A DNA stretch of 64,000 bases from Dendrophyllia cribrosa. Taxonomy: Eukaryota; Cnidaria; Anthozoa; Scleractinia; Dendrophylliidae. Under the pieces are notes generated by a model. That model was not told where the DNA came from and searched no databases. It saw only the letters and a list, made by a program, of their open reading frames with translations. Shown in pieces: positions 1-10,925 of the stretch (position 1 is its first letter; each line of letters opens with the position of its first letter). The position numbers were made by a program, and so were the translations under genes. The stretch is taken from NCBI GenBank assembly GCA_024195265.1, contig JAJLRJ010000005.1:40722280-40786279 (forward strand), given 5' to 3'.

Positions 1-152
1 CTAAAGAATTTCCAACCATTGTTCTTAACCAATACAGCCATTTGACATGACAAAATGTCAACATGCAACTAAAGATTTCTTGCATAATACAGTTATTGTG
101 AATTGTTTTGATAATATCAAATTAGAGGCATTGCTTTCATGCTAGAGAATTC
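1..152. other. 3' flank of the THAP transposase gene
   Basis: AT-rich sequence downstream of the transposase stop codon. I see no coding signal and no clear terminal inverted repeat, so the left end of the element cannot be placed. Confidence 0.4.
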
Positions 153-2375
153 CTATTTGGCTAGTGGAGGTAGAAGATTACACAAAGCAGCACAAACTGT
201 TAAAATGTTATCAGCAAGAGGTACAAGTGGTATAGGGAAATTTCCTTGAAGAATGTGGAAGTCTTTCAGTCTTTCTATAGCTCTCTCAACATGAATTCTG
301 ACGCTGGCAATAGATCTTGTTGTTTTTAGTGACTTTCTGGACAGTTGCTTACCTATTGTTTAATAACAAAAATAAAAAAGACATGCTGACATTTTATCCC
401 TCAATAAATATTCAGTTGAGACCGTTTCTACAATAGTGGCACTGTCAAATCAAGACCCAAGAAAAAAAAGCAGTCCAGTTAATTAAGGCCCTAGTGTGCC
501 ATATTACTTGTTGCTTTTAATTTTTAGATTTATAACTACTTATTTATTGTGTAATTAAAATTAATTTTATATATTTATCTTAAGCCCACAGTAATTGGCT
601 ATGCTGTTGCAGATACCCTGCCTCTCCCATTTTTTTAGTGTATATATATGTACTTGATTTGGCAAAGTTAACAAAATAAAAATAAATCTGTGTTCAGAGC
701 TGGTTGGTCAAATAGAAGTTCATCTTGTAAACTGAATTTCAGGCCGTACCTATAACTAGAGGAGAGGGGGGGGGGGGGGGGGGGGGGGGGGGTCACCCTT
801 AGATACAAAGTTTGTAGCTGACGTCAAGAAGGGGTATTTGGGGGTAAGAAGGAGGGGTGCACAAGCACTCAAGGAACTCCCCTCTCCTCATCTGCCCCTG
901 AACAGGATAAATCCTCATAATTATGGTTGTGTGATCATGTTTACCTACTGCATGCAAACTAGTTTTTGGAGGAAGTACTTAATTCTTGCAGTTGTGAGGA
1001 CACTGTTCTGAAGAAAATGCAAATATAAGTTACCTTTTTTGGAGAAGGGGGGCATGTTAAGGTAGGCCTTTCGCTTTGTAAGCAGGTCTCTAATTGTGAA
1101 GCCTCTGTCTGCCATGACGTGGTCTCCTTCCTCAATCAGTTCCAAAATCCCACTCTTCTGAGTGAGTTTTCGGTCGCTAGTACTCCCACTTTACAGTTTC
1201 GACACAAAACTGAAAAATCCTGATGGAGTTATTCCCACTAAAGTTTTCATAGTATTATGGCCTTTATACTCGCTCCACGTAGCGCGCTGGGCAGCAGGGG
1301 AGGTGGGCTTCTGAATAAATATCTCTGTGCAATCAATTACAACCCTGGTGGAGGGGTAATTTTTAAATGACCGAGGTAAGTTTTTTCTTACTGATTCCTT
1401 TAAAGGCCAAACTAATAAGATGTCTTTCAAGGTTATAGCTAGAAAGCAGATCCAGGTAGTAAACACCTTACTGACAGAAGATTTAGAAATAGCAAAAATG
1501 TCTGACAGGTGTTGCACAAGTAGTCCTAGTCGAAGTCTTACCAAGGTCAAAATAAATTCTTGAAAGATTGTAAGACTTCTCTTTTTGACACTCTTTTTGA
1601 CAGAGGGTTTCTTTTGAAAGTTTACTTTCTTTCCTTTGTTGGTGTCCCAGTACTTCAGTTTCTCAGCCAAAGGTTTCAGAAGATTAAATGTTGCCATCAG
1701 ACAAGCCAAAGTTGGAATTCCTACATAAAATTTCACGGACTCGTCGTTTCTTAACACGTTGTCCATAAAAAGCTTGCGTTTCATTGCTGCCTTGTTATTG
1801 AGTTTGTTGTGAAGTGTCTTGTTCTCAGTTCTTAATTTTTCTACATTTTGAGCAAGATCTTCCATTTGTTGTTGGTCAATGTCCGTTTGGCAAGAGACAG
1901 AAACATAGTCTTTTACTTCGTTGACGTTTTGGATAGTTTGAGAAGTGTTGGTTACATTAACTTTGTCATTCCCAGGGACGTAGTCGTGATCCTTCAGAGC
2001 GACATCAGATGACACTCGGGAAATGTTTGCGGGAAGCATTGCGTCTTTGTGTTCGCTCGAACGTCGTTTCCTTCGCGCATTCATCCGTTTTTCTCGTTGA
2101 CTTGGACTTCGTGGGACTGATTGTGGATGGAATATCGTTGGAACCGTCCCTTTTGCTAACTTTTTAATTCCAGACAGGGTCTTCACGATGTGTTTTGTCT
2201 CGAAATGCTCGGAACATATGTGCAAGTTTGTGACGGACTCAAACTCCTTATCAGCGCGACGGCAAAAGGTGCTCCATGTTCTTCTGAGCCTTCCCTCGCT
2301 CGGGAAATCGAAGAAGTTAAGGTCTGGCCTTTTTTTAGAATTGTTTGTACACACAGAGATGGCACAATACCTCAT
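153..2375 (-). pseudogene. THAP-domain DDE transposase gene, two exons, one in-frame stop
   Basis: Exon 1 runs 2375 to 1034 and exon 2 runs 352 to 153, split by a 681 bp GT..AG intron; the join restores the reading frame (K-K-G-K-Q-L-S). The N-terminus is a THAP zinc finger: C4, C9, C54, H57 and a TVPTIF motif near residue 78. A basic stretch, a coiled coil near 170-200 and a helix-turn-helix near 268-310 follow. The DDE-superfamily catalytic part supplies D348 (VVIDCTE), the D of MADRGF and the E of RIHVERAIERLK. A TAA at 1191-1193 falls where relatives have the Trp of LWGGS; everything after it stays in the same frame, so this is a nonsense change, not a frameshift. The poly-G run at about 768-792 lies in the intron. 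Such genes are autonomous transposons or domesticated relatives. I saw no flanking target duplication. Family and exon structure are firm; whether it is still expressed is unknown. Confidence 0.85.
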
Positions 2376-4110
2376 TTTCCCCTGATTTTTAAGTTATGCA
2401 TTACCGTTACTCTAGTTGCTTTCAAAATATTAAAGCGCCCGCGTGTTTAGTTTATTCCCCTCAGCCTCGACTTAATGCTAAAAAATAGTTACCAGGCTTT
2501 CTCGCACAAACAATTCGAAACTGGGCTATTCAAAATTCCAAAAAGGGCGTGGTTAGGGAAAATGACTCGTGCCCCCCGTAGACACCCCTTACTACTGGTG
2601 CTGTCGCTACTTTTTGGGTCATGTCCCCTGTCGGAATTTACCCTGGCAGGGCCTCCATAATGCACGGACGTGACCTTTGGAACTCATTGAAGTGAAGATC
2701 TGTTTCCTGAGAGGTAAGCTAAGATGATTGACGGCTGTGTAAAATTCAACCGTTGGTGGAAATTTGAATTTCAAATTCCGCATGTTATTGAAAGGCGCAA
2801 TAAAAGGACAAAAACATCTTAGCGTGACATAAATATGCATATTTGTGAGAAACGAGACTGTCCAGACAACTGGCTGACGTAATTACACTGGGAAATCATC
2901 TTTTGACACCTATTTATTTTATAAATTGAGCACAATAATTCTGACTGGCTTAGCTAACTGTCACTATCACTGAAAACTCACTTTTGCATTTGAAAATTTT
3001 TCTGTCGAGGGAAGATACGGTCGCATTGACCAACTGTAAGGATAATCATAGGTGAAGTTTGATGATTTTCCTGAAAATAGCACAATATAAACTTAAAAAT
3101 AGACAACTTACTGTCCAGTAAGGTAAGTTGGCTCTCAGTGATTTTAATAGGAAGGTTACGAGGCTTTCTAACAAGATCATCCTCCACTCACTGGTACTTC
3201 CATATAAAACTTAGTGACTGGGATGTTTCTCATTGATAGCTTTTAGGGGGTTAACCACAGGCTAACCATCCTCTGTTTGTGTGGTTTTCTTTGCATCTAT
3301 AATGGATGTATCAGTTTATGAAATAGCCTCAATAAAGGCGAAAGTTAGGGCTATTAAAACTGATAAAAATCACTGCCAAAAAAAAAATAAAACCATCAAA
3401 AAGTTTAAATAATATGGCAGTGATTTAGAGAGTTTTCATTAGTCCTAAATTTAGCCTTTAGTGAAGATGCACAGCACAGCACACAGATAGAGGAATTTGG
3501 TAAGCCTGTGGGTTAACATTAGGGTTTTGGTACTTGTTTATGGGGGGTTCAGTGTTGTATCCTTTTTGGTACCTTTCCAGTGGTGAATATCTAGGGGAGG
3601 GATCGCCCCCAACCCCCCTCCCCCCTAATTATCTTGCCAAAAAATGAGGACCGGAGGGCCAAACTTTTTAACAGTCTCTCATTTTCACTTTCCTCCACCC
3701 CCACCCCCTTCCCCCTCATTCACTCCTTCTCCCTCTCCCCCTTAAGATGGAGTTGGGACCTGACATAATTACCTTCAGGGGTTCTTTTCAAAATTTTCGA
3801 GGAGCATCCCCAAGACTTTTATACAAGAGTCCCCTGGGGTGTTTCCCCGGTGTTCTGACGGCACATATCTCCAGGCACTGCACAGACCCATGGATGAGAT
3901 GCTAGTGGTGGCAGATGCAGACATCATAATGTGGAGAGGTGGAGTGAATTGGGGGGGGGGGGGGGGGGGCAGTGTGGTGGAGTGAATTGGGGGCAGAGTG
4001 AATAAGGGGGGGATGAAATGCAAATGTAAAGAGAATGGAAAAGATAAGGGGGGGGGGCACCAGCGCCTCGCTAGATCTGATGCTAGCTGTAAGTGTGGGC
4101 TTCCACGCAC
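2376..4110. other. Non-coding stretch, possible intron of the sulfatase gene
   Basis: No supported coding exon. There is a short hairpin (ATCACTGCCA near 3368 with its complement near 3415), and the sequence from 3590 to 3980 is C- and G-rich with homopolymer runs. If the sulfatase exon at 5406-5805 belongs to a live gene, this region is part of its first intron. Confidence 0.4.
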
Positions 4111-4186
4111 AACTTCGTTCCCAGGGCTTTTCCCTTCGAGAGAGGGGCGGCGGGAAAAGCCCTGGGAACGAGGTTGTTCCACGCAC
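4101..4186. mobile_element. 66 bp palindromic MITE with 10 bp target duplication
   Basis: A perfect 20 bp inverted repeat (TCGTTCCCAGGGCTTTTCCC at 4115-4134 and its complement at 4152-4171) forms the core. The direct repeat TTCCACGCAC flanks it at 4101-4110 and 4177-4186. A 9-10 bp target duplication is typical of Mutator-like elements, so I infer a miniature member of that group. Confidence 0.75.
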
Positions 4187-4513
4187 GGTTAAAGCTGGCA
4201 CATAACAAATCATGGTAATTAATAATTTTTTTTTCACGGTTTTCAGAAACATCACTTGCAAGGTTGGCTGCAAAAAAGTCCACATTTTTACATGAGTCCC
4301 CCTACCCCCTTGAGCCTTAATAGGAGGGAAAAACTGACCATTTTGCAGCAAAAGCCTGGTTCACATTAGCGACATAACGACAACCATATCACCCGGGTAG
4401 TGACAGCCAGGGAAAGCTGTTTCGCCTTCGCAGTAAAAGAAACAGTTGTCCATGGCTGCCACTACCCAGATAATATGGTTGTGCGCATGCTTAAGGTAAT
4501 TGCCGACATAATT

Positions 4514-5188
4514 CATGGTTCAATTCCTACAGTTACCATCCCCCCCCCCCCCCCCCCCCCCGGGCACACCCCCGGGGGATTTGCCATTTTTTCTTCACTT
4601 GGCGTCCTATTCCCCACCCCCGGGCACAAAGAAAGAGGTAATAAATTCCCCACTCCCGGGACACTCAACAGCACGCTGCACCGTTTCTCAAGAAGACAGA
4701 AATATTTATGATATAAATCCACCGAACAGTTTACAAAATAGACATGGACTGGACTAGACTCGTATGGCTACAAAGATCAGGAAGCATCTCTCCCACTGCT
4801 CGAGTTTCTTTGGCTTTCATCGCTCCTCTTTTGCGGTTGTTTCGTGTACTGAGGATGCGTTCTTCCCAACACTTCGCATCATCCACTGACAGGCAACACT
4901 TCTTCAAATACAGGCTTTAACTTTGCCAAATTGTTTTCTTCCAGCCAACAATTACTAACAAATTGTAAGGATTTCCCAGCAAAGAAGTCCGCTTGTTGAG
5001 TCATGTCGTCCGCCATGTGCTTCGACGAAATTTTCGCCCCATAACTCCTTGCGCACCCAGATTATCCCCACCCCCTACCCCCGGGACAAGACTACTTGCA
5101 AAATTCCCCACCCCCGGGCCACAAGGGCCGACTTTGTCCCGGGGGTTGCCCGGGGCGGGCGGATGGTAACTGTAGGAATTGAACCATG
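4514..5188. mobile_element. 675 bp element with perfect 28 bp terminal inverted repeats
   Basis: The 28 bases at 4514-4541 are the exact reverse complement of 5161-5188 (core CAATTCCTACAGTTACCATC). Poly-C follows the left end, and several CCCCCGGG-type blocks lie inside. The centre is ordinary-composition DNA with a broken minus-strand reading frame (4731-5016). The flanks carry repeated ACATAACGAC-type words and may belong to an older host element. Confidence 0.75.
4731..5016 (-). pseudogene. Frameshifted reading frame inside the inverted-repeat element
   Basis: From an ATG at 5016 the frame reads MADDMTQQADFFAGK and onward for about 44 codons before a stop. A neighbouring frame continues with DDAKCWEERILSTRNN to a stop at 4731, so one indel would join them into a protein of about 95 residues. 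I do not recognise the family. It may be a captured host exon or part of a transposon protein. It sits entirely between the 28 bp inverted repeats. Confidence 0.35.
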
Positions 5189-5405
5189 CATAACGGCGAG
5201 GTTACGCCCGGGTGTCGCGCAAATGCAAAACATGACATATCGGAGTGTTATGTCACCATTGCAAACAACACATAACGACATAAAAAGGAAGATATATAAT
5301 TACACAAGCATAACGACGTAAAGGAAAAAAAACTTTCGTTGTGTCGTTATGTAAACGTTCTTGTGTCGCGTTCTCGATGGTATAAACCAGCCGGCTTTAG
5401 TTTAC

Positions 5406-5805
5406 CTGGGTGAAAAATCTTTCCCACAGAAACAGACACATAACCAGCATTCTTGAAGTGTTGTGGAAGGGTGGTAAAATTTCCAGCATTTTCTCTCCAG
5501 TAGGAAGGTTTCTTGTTGGAGATAAGCTTGGTAGTGTCAGGTCTTCTACCAGTGAGGAAGGATGTTCTACTTGGAGCGCAGACCGCAAGCTGAGACGCCG
5601 CTGTCGTGAATCGAACCGAACGCTCTGCTAACTTGTCTAGATTCGGTGTTTGCATGATCGCATTCCCGTAGCTGCCTAAAGAAGGTCTGAGATCATCCGA
5701 AACAATAAAGAGAACGTTGAGTTGGTTTTCACGGGATTCTTTCGATGTTTGGATCATTAAAAACAGCAAGAAAAAAACATATGAGTGACATGTTCTGCAC
5801 TCCAT
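5406..5805 (-). CDS. IDS: Iduronate-2-sulfatase-like gene, first exon
   Basis: The exon starts at ATG 5805 in a good Kozak context (AAAATGG) and ends at a GTAAAC donor after position 5406, leaving one base of a split codon. It encodes a hydrophobic signal peptide (about residues 7-19), the metal-binding [10 protein letters not shown] (D37, D38) and the sulfatase signature CAPSR (C76, R80), whose Cys becomes formylglycine. The run [10 protein letters not shown] and the closing VGKIFHPG match iduronate-2-sulfatase, the lysosomal enzyme that desulfates heparan and dermatan sulfate. The later exons, with the remaining active-site residues, are not visible on this strand down to position 1. They may lie off the window, placing the transposase gene inside the first intron, or this may be an orphan exon. 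Family call is secure; intactness is not. Confidence 0.8.
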
Positions 5806-6446
5806 TTTATCTGCAGGATTATGTGTCTCGTGACAGAGATTGCGTTATATGACCTGGAGCGAGGGGATATGTGATATTCCCCTAATGGCGTACCCGGCCC
5901 GAGGGCGTAGCCCAAGGGAACGCCATGAGCAGAATACACCACATATCCCCGAGGGACAGGTAAATAACATGCTTATTTTTCACCTTGTGAGGTTTTCTAA
6001 AGCAAAGAACTTATTAAATTTTCGGAGAGTAACATTCCGTTTAATTCAAAAATGCAAAAAAGATGATTCTGCAAGGCCGCATTGGGATCACGGCACATGA
6101 CGAAGCGAGACGGTAAACATGTTTTGCTTTTGCCAAATTTGCATTGAGCATGGTGCTTCGTTATGAGCAGAAGAAGAGAGAGAGAAGAAAATGAATGAAC
6201 AGAACTGCCCGCCTTCATCTTTCGAAGACCAATGGAGTGGATGCCGGTGTGTTTTCCAGAGAAACGGGCGGAATAATATTCAGATTCAAGCGTAATACGA
6301 GACGTCATCCATTATTGAGGACCCGAAACCTTAATCGAGGTGACAATTCCATCGAATAATGTTCTCAAAATTTCGCTTTTTGGTCGCAACTCGGCAAGTT
6401 AAATATGTTGGAATAACATTGATGCATGAAGCCTTTTTTTATGTGA
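5806..6446. other. Upstream region of the sulfatase exon
   Basis: No supported gene. An imperfect inverted repeat occurs at about 5866-5960 (GGGGATATGTG near the left, CACATATCCCC on the right), likely a small dispersed element near the sulfatase promoter. Confidence 0.4.
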
Positions 6447-6595
6447 CAACAACAACAAACAAACAAACAACAACAAACAAAAATTTATTAGACATATAAA
6501 CTTAAATACAGTTGCCCTGCAAATTAGCAAAAACGCTATTCAAGGCAGGGAAAAGTAATGTAATTGAAAATAATAAAGGTAAGACAATATAACAA
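6447..6595. repeat. Direct repeat, left copy, abutting a LINE fragment
   Basis: Begins with a CAACAACAAACAAAC tract and continues with TTTATTAGACATATAAACTT. Nearly identical to 7919-8056, with three or four substitutions plus length change in the simple tract. The two copies bracket the LINE fragment exactly, like a very long target-site duplication. Confidence 0.8.
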
Positions 6596-6746
6596 CTAAA
6601 ATACGTCCCCTTTTAAAAGAGAACAAAACGTTTCTTACCTGTTCAGAATTCCAATTAAAATATGAACTGTCAGTAAATTTTTTAACGTATAATGGACTCC
6701 TAGCCGAAATTCCTTACGACTGAAAAAAAAAAAATTTTAAATTCTA

Positions 6747-6905
6747 CACAGAACCCAGCCTAGTCCCTAGGCGTTCTCGGCTCGGTCAAACCTGGACCCT
6801 ACTTTGAGCCGTGACGTCACCGAGAGAGCCTCGCCCACCCCGTCCCAGACTTCGCGCGGACAACGGGGTAAGAGAGAACGCCTAGGGACTAGGCTGCACA
6901 GAACC
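6747..6905. mobile_element. 141 bp MITE with 23 bp TIRs and 9 bp target duplication
   Basis: Perfect 23 bp inverted repeats at 6756-6778 and 6874-6896 (core CCTAGTCCCTAGGCGTTCTC). CACAGAACC is duplicated at 6747-6755 and 6897-6905. The 9 bp duplication points to the Mutator superfamily. It is inserted in the LINE fragment, so it is younger than the LINE. Confidence 0.85.
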
Positions 6906-6922
6906 GTATTATGATCGACCTA

Positions 6923-6995
6923 ATGATCGACATTGCCTGCGTGGCAGGTTCCCTTCTCTCCCCAGTCCCCTCCTGCTACGTAGGCTATGATCGAC
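6923..6995. mobile_element. 55 bp micro-MITE with 9 bp target duplication
   Basis: Left arm GCCTGCGTGGCAGG and right arm CCTGCTACGTAGGC are imperfect inverted repeats. ATGATCGAC flanks the element at 6923-6931 and 6987-6995; another ATGATCGAC lies at 6911-6919, so the target itself was repetitive. Half-copies of the same motif occur near 36590 and 51470. Confidence 0.65.
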
Positions 6996-7918
6996 AGTAA
7001 TGACGTTACTCCTACTAACGTTACTGCTAAAGTTGCACGCAAATTGCTTGTTCTCAATTCAGTAGAATCTCCAAACGTGGAAATGACAATAATGCAAGAA
7101 AATATGTCTCCTAAAGCTATTTACGAACTGCCTTTTAAGGTAACCATAGAAAACAAACTTAGATGTTTCCAATTCAAGGTAATAAATAATATTATCCCAA
7201 CGAATAATAGACTCTTTAAAATGAAATTGAAAAATTCTCCCAACTGTGACCGTTGCTGAACTTCCCCAATGAAACCCTATTCCATTTACTTCATGACTGT
7301 CCTGTAATACAAACTTTCTGGCAATCGGTTATTTCTTGGTGGAATGATAAGCGATCAGAAAATGTCTTCCTAAATACTTTAGACATTGTCTATGGATATA
7401 AACCAGAATCTAGTCTATTATGCTTTGAACCACTTTATAATTATTGCCAAATATTATGTTTTTTTGTGCCGGTTAAATAATACTTTTCCATGCCTCGAAA
7501 TGTTCTGTCTGTTAGTAAATGATAAGATTAGTTCTGAACGAACGATTGCTTTTAAAAATAATACCTTAAAGAAATTAAACTCCCACAAATGTTCTGCCGC
7601 GCAAGGGTGTGCCACTCTAACGACAAAACAACAACAACAACAAAAAGTCTTTATTTTCAGAAAACAGTTACATTTTAGCTGCCCGCGTTTAGCAAAGGCT
7701 ATTCTAGGCGGGCAGATTAAAGAAAAGTACACGGAGAACGTTATAACTTTTTACAGTTAGAAAGTTTAGAATTAAGAAAGAATGAATAAAATAGTTAAAT
7801 AAACTCTTTGTTTTTTAATTTCTTTTTTCAATTTCATTTACCTTTGTTTCTATGTAAATTAAGTTGTACCTGTAACTAATGTATGATCTTTAAATAAATA
7901 AAAATAAATAAAAAAAAA

Positions 7919-8056
7919 CAACAACAAACAAACAACAAACAAAAATTTATTAGACATATAAACTTAAATACAGTTGCCTTGCAAATTAGCAAAAACGCTA
8001 TTCGAGGCAGGGAAAAGTAATGTAATTGAAAATAATAAAGGTAAGACAGTATAACA
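7919..8056. repeat. Direct repeat, right copy, after the LINE tail
   Basis: Second copy of the repeat at 6447-6595, starting immediately after the A-rich LINE tail. Confidence 0.8.
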
Positions 8057-9129
8057 ATACAGAAGCTGATCTGTAGAGTTCATACAATTGCTTTAAATAA
8101 TATGGCGAGGGGAATATATAATCCTTTGTTTTGCTATGTTTTAGCTATTATTTTCAGCCCAGTCTCTCTCCTGTAACAATGAAAGCCGAACCCAGCTTTT
8201 CACGCACCGTAATGAACGGACTGAACGGGGTTATGTGATATGTTCCCCCTGAAAAGAACAAAGAAAACCAAGCTTGTTGAAAACTAATAGGAAATATTAC
8301 CAAAGGTTGGAATCATTGGTTTGATTCCCAACATGGCCGACGTGCAAACCACCAATACAATGAAATATTAAATTTCCAACCTTTTGACCTCTGCAATGAC
8401 GAATGTACTTAAGAAGCATTCACATCCCCAGAGCCGCTTCACCCGCTTGGCCCTCTTAACCGTCGGAGCCTGAGCACCAATTATGACGTTTTCGACATCA
8501 TGTAAGATTAGGGACGACCCATTAGATTTTTTAGGGGGGTGGGGGTTGGGCAATTTTTTGGTGCAGGATATGTTTTTCTACGCTCGAGACTGCAGGATTT
8601 TTCTTTTTGCCATGATTTGCTTGCAGGATATTTTTTTGCGAGTCTATGCCTGGCCATACTATAGACAGGAATACACTACAGCAAGTCAGATCTGATGTAA
8701 CAGCAACTTGATAGCATGATTGCATGAAGCCTGGCCGTGGTGTTGTAACTGCCCCTACAATTTTCTTTACACCAGCCCCCTATTGATGTCGCTCCCACAA
8801 CGGTCATCGTAGTACACCCAGCCATCTTACAATTACAAGCTGGTTGTACAACACATAAACAAAGTATTTCTCATCCATTGAGATATACCTACAATGCCAC
8901 TGTACAACTATAAAAGAGCCATTCCTTGTGTCAGAAAATATCTTACATGCTTAAGAAATCAGCTAAAAAGCCTACAAAGAAACACAACTTACGTCAGATC
9001 GAAAATAAACCATTGTTATTGGCTAAACTAAACAAGCCAATGAAAAAATAAAACATTTGATCCTCCCCCGGCAAGCGCTCATAAGTCGCTAACATTCTAC
9101 AACGTCAAATCATTCTACGAGATCTCTCT
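8057..9129. other. No gene seen; start of a dispersed G-rich repeat
   Basis: No supported coding sequence. At about 8508-8590 there is a dispersed repeat (CCCATTAGATTTTTTAGGGG) that recurs in inverted orientation at about 10790-10925. The rest has no structure I can name. Confidence 0.4.
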
Positions 9130-9139
9130 ACATGGGAGC

Positions 9140-10140
9140 AGTTGATGAGGTTCACCAAAGAATCGAAACTCGAGTCTTGCTTAAAGAGTGTACAAAAAAA
9201 AATTGCATCTGTAAGATTTACAAAACAGCTATCATGCCGGAGATTCAAATATTTCAAACTGGATGCAATGACGCCATACTTCTGATAATGGATATACTGC
9301 CTAGGCCCCGAGAAACACATAAACTTAAACGCAGAATAAACTCTGAGGAGCTAAAATAAATTGCAAGATGCCACTATTCCAATATAGACCGTGACTATCG
9401 CATAAGACTTGGATCTTAGAATCTTTTAGTCGTGACGAAGAATCACTATATCACAAGTTATGCTAATCGCAGACTTATGCGCTCACATTAAATCACGGAC
9501 TGAGAAATGAACTGATCCTAAGCAGTGAATAATGATAGATTATAGATTTCTACTCAGAAGCTGACCGCTTCTCACTTATGGCTAAGGACTCTTTAACTTT
9601 AAAGAAGAAATATGCCAGAACTAATGTCTTGAAGTATAGTTTTTTTCCATAGATTTACTGACCAGTGGAATCAACTACCGTTAGTATAGACATTCGTGTT
9701 TCTGATAATGTAAATATTTTTAAAGGGGCAGTATCACGAGGTTCCACGCGCGGCACTGTTCACTATTCTTGCACCGGAATTTTGGACATATCACTGTTAA
9801 CAGTGATTTTTTCTTTCTTCCGGCTATCAAAACGGATTTTTTGATTCAACAAATACCTCCGCTTCTCGACGGCCTTTTTGAATTTGCGGATTCAAACTTG
9901 AAAACTGGGCCGACGTTTTCAAGTTTCGATCTCGTGATACTGCCCCTTTAAGTCTAGAGTTAGGAAATTTTTTAGTGATTTTTAAGTAGTTTTTATATTT
10001 CTGTATTTTCTGAAAATATTATTTTATTGTGTTTCCATATATTTTTAGGTGATCTGTTTTATATGGGGTCTAGGACTACTTTACAGTTCATCCTTTGGTT
10101 TTTAATCCATAGATTGTAATAAATAAATAAATAAATACTT
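9140..10140 (+). mobile_element. LINE relic, ORF2 C-terminus and 3' UTR
   Basis: Near 9546-9690 an open stretch reads DFYSEADRFSLMAKDSL and RTNVLKYSFFHRFTDQWN, which resembles the ORF2 C-terminus of CR1/jockey-type LINEs (a hydrophobic segment ending in WNQLP). The 3' part ends in an (AATA)n-type tail near 10115-10137. A 230 bp MITE is inserted at 9721-9950. The part before 9500 is too decayed to align by eye. Confidence 0.5.
9721..9950. mobile_element. 230 bp MITE with perfect 20 bp TIRs
   Basis: TAAAGGGGCAGTATCACGAG at 9721-9740 is the exact reverse complement of 9931-9950. It lies in the 3' UTR of the LINE relic. Terminal words of related type (AAAGGGxCAxTxTCAC) recur at 46156 and 46543. 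Confidence 0.8.
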
Positions 10141-10925
10141 AAGCGACTACTACTGATCCTGCAACTCTTTCAAATTGAGCCAAAGAAACTCCATTGTTAT
10201 ACCAAGAGCACATGTAAGAGCTAGCAAACAAACGACGGCGTAACTGTAAATATTCTAAACGGCTCTGGAAAACGTAAATTCCTCCTGTCAGTATACACAG
10301 CTACAGATTTTTCCTAAGATCAAAGAAACGACAACATTTAGAACAACAGCCCTGTTATATCTTTATTTTAATCTGAAAGGAAAAATCTCTCAGGCACATA
10401 CTTGGGGTAGACTTATTCTAATGCTGGGCTAAAATGCTTTCAGCGACGAGCAGGACGGTGCTAGGCCTGTCACCTTTTATAACAACTTAAATAAAAAATA
10501 TATTTGTATGAGCAGTTGTTCTATAATGAATGGAAATATATTACAGAGTCAGAATGTGTTTGTTGTTGCTTAAAAAATGTTCCCGCCACTTGTCCTAGAA
10601 ATACATGTTGCACTACCTAGGCGCTTTGGTTTCCTATGTCGTCACCATTTCCATGCAGTGCGCGTCATGTACGCTGGCACAGTGACAAGATATGACATTG
10701 CCAGTGGCAGTGGTCTCCTAGCTTGTGATTTATTTGTGTTTTGACCATCTGCTGATATAAAATATTGTTCTAAAAATATAAAGCTTTGCAGGATTTTTTT
10801 TTTCTGGGGTTTTAGTTTTGCACAATATTTTTTTCGCAGTTCAAGGCTGTGCTCGAAATTTTTTTGGTGGGGGGGAATTTGCCCAACCCCCCCCCCTCCC
10901 CTCAAAAATCTAATGGTCGGTCCGT

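Larger units (their letters stand above)
6597..7918 (+). mobile_element. 5'-truncated LINE with decayed ORF2 C-terminus
   Basis: Translation gives the C-terminal part of a LINE ORF2: FLTYNGLLAEIP near 6680-6715, then LRCFQFKVINNIIPT, a zinc-knuckle-like CDRC..NETLFHLLHDC, and AKYYVFLCRLNNTFP. A stop near 6721 and frame changes near 7255 and 7440 break it. Two small MITEs (6756-6896 and 6932-6986) interrupt the 5' part. It ends in an A-rich AAATAAATA tail at about 7892-7918. No reverse-transcriptase core is present, so it is a dead 5'-truncated copy. Confidence 0.8.
8508..10925. repeat. Inverted pair of dispersed repeats enclosing a LINE relic
   Basis: The left arm (about 8508-8600: CATTAGATTTTTTAGGGG, GTTGGGCAAT, TGCAGGAT) matches the reverse complement of the right arm (about 10790-10925). 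The arms are diverged and carry G/C homopolymers. This may be two insertions of one family in opposite orientation rather than one 2.4 kb element. Confidence 0.5.

Noticed and set aside
3775..4351. Overlapping proline/serine-rich frames on the minus strand
   Set aside because: They span C/G homopolymers and a palindromic MITE; composition artefacts.
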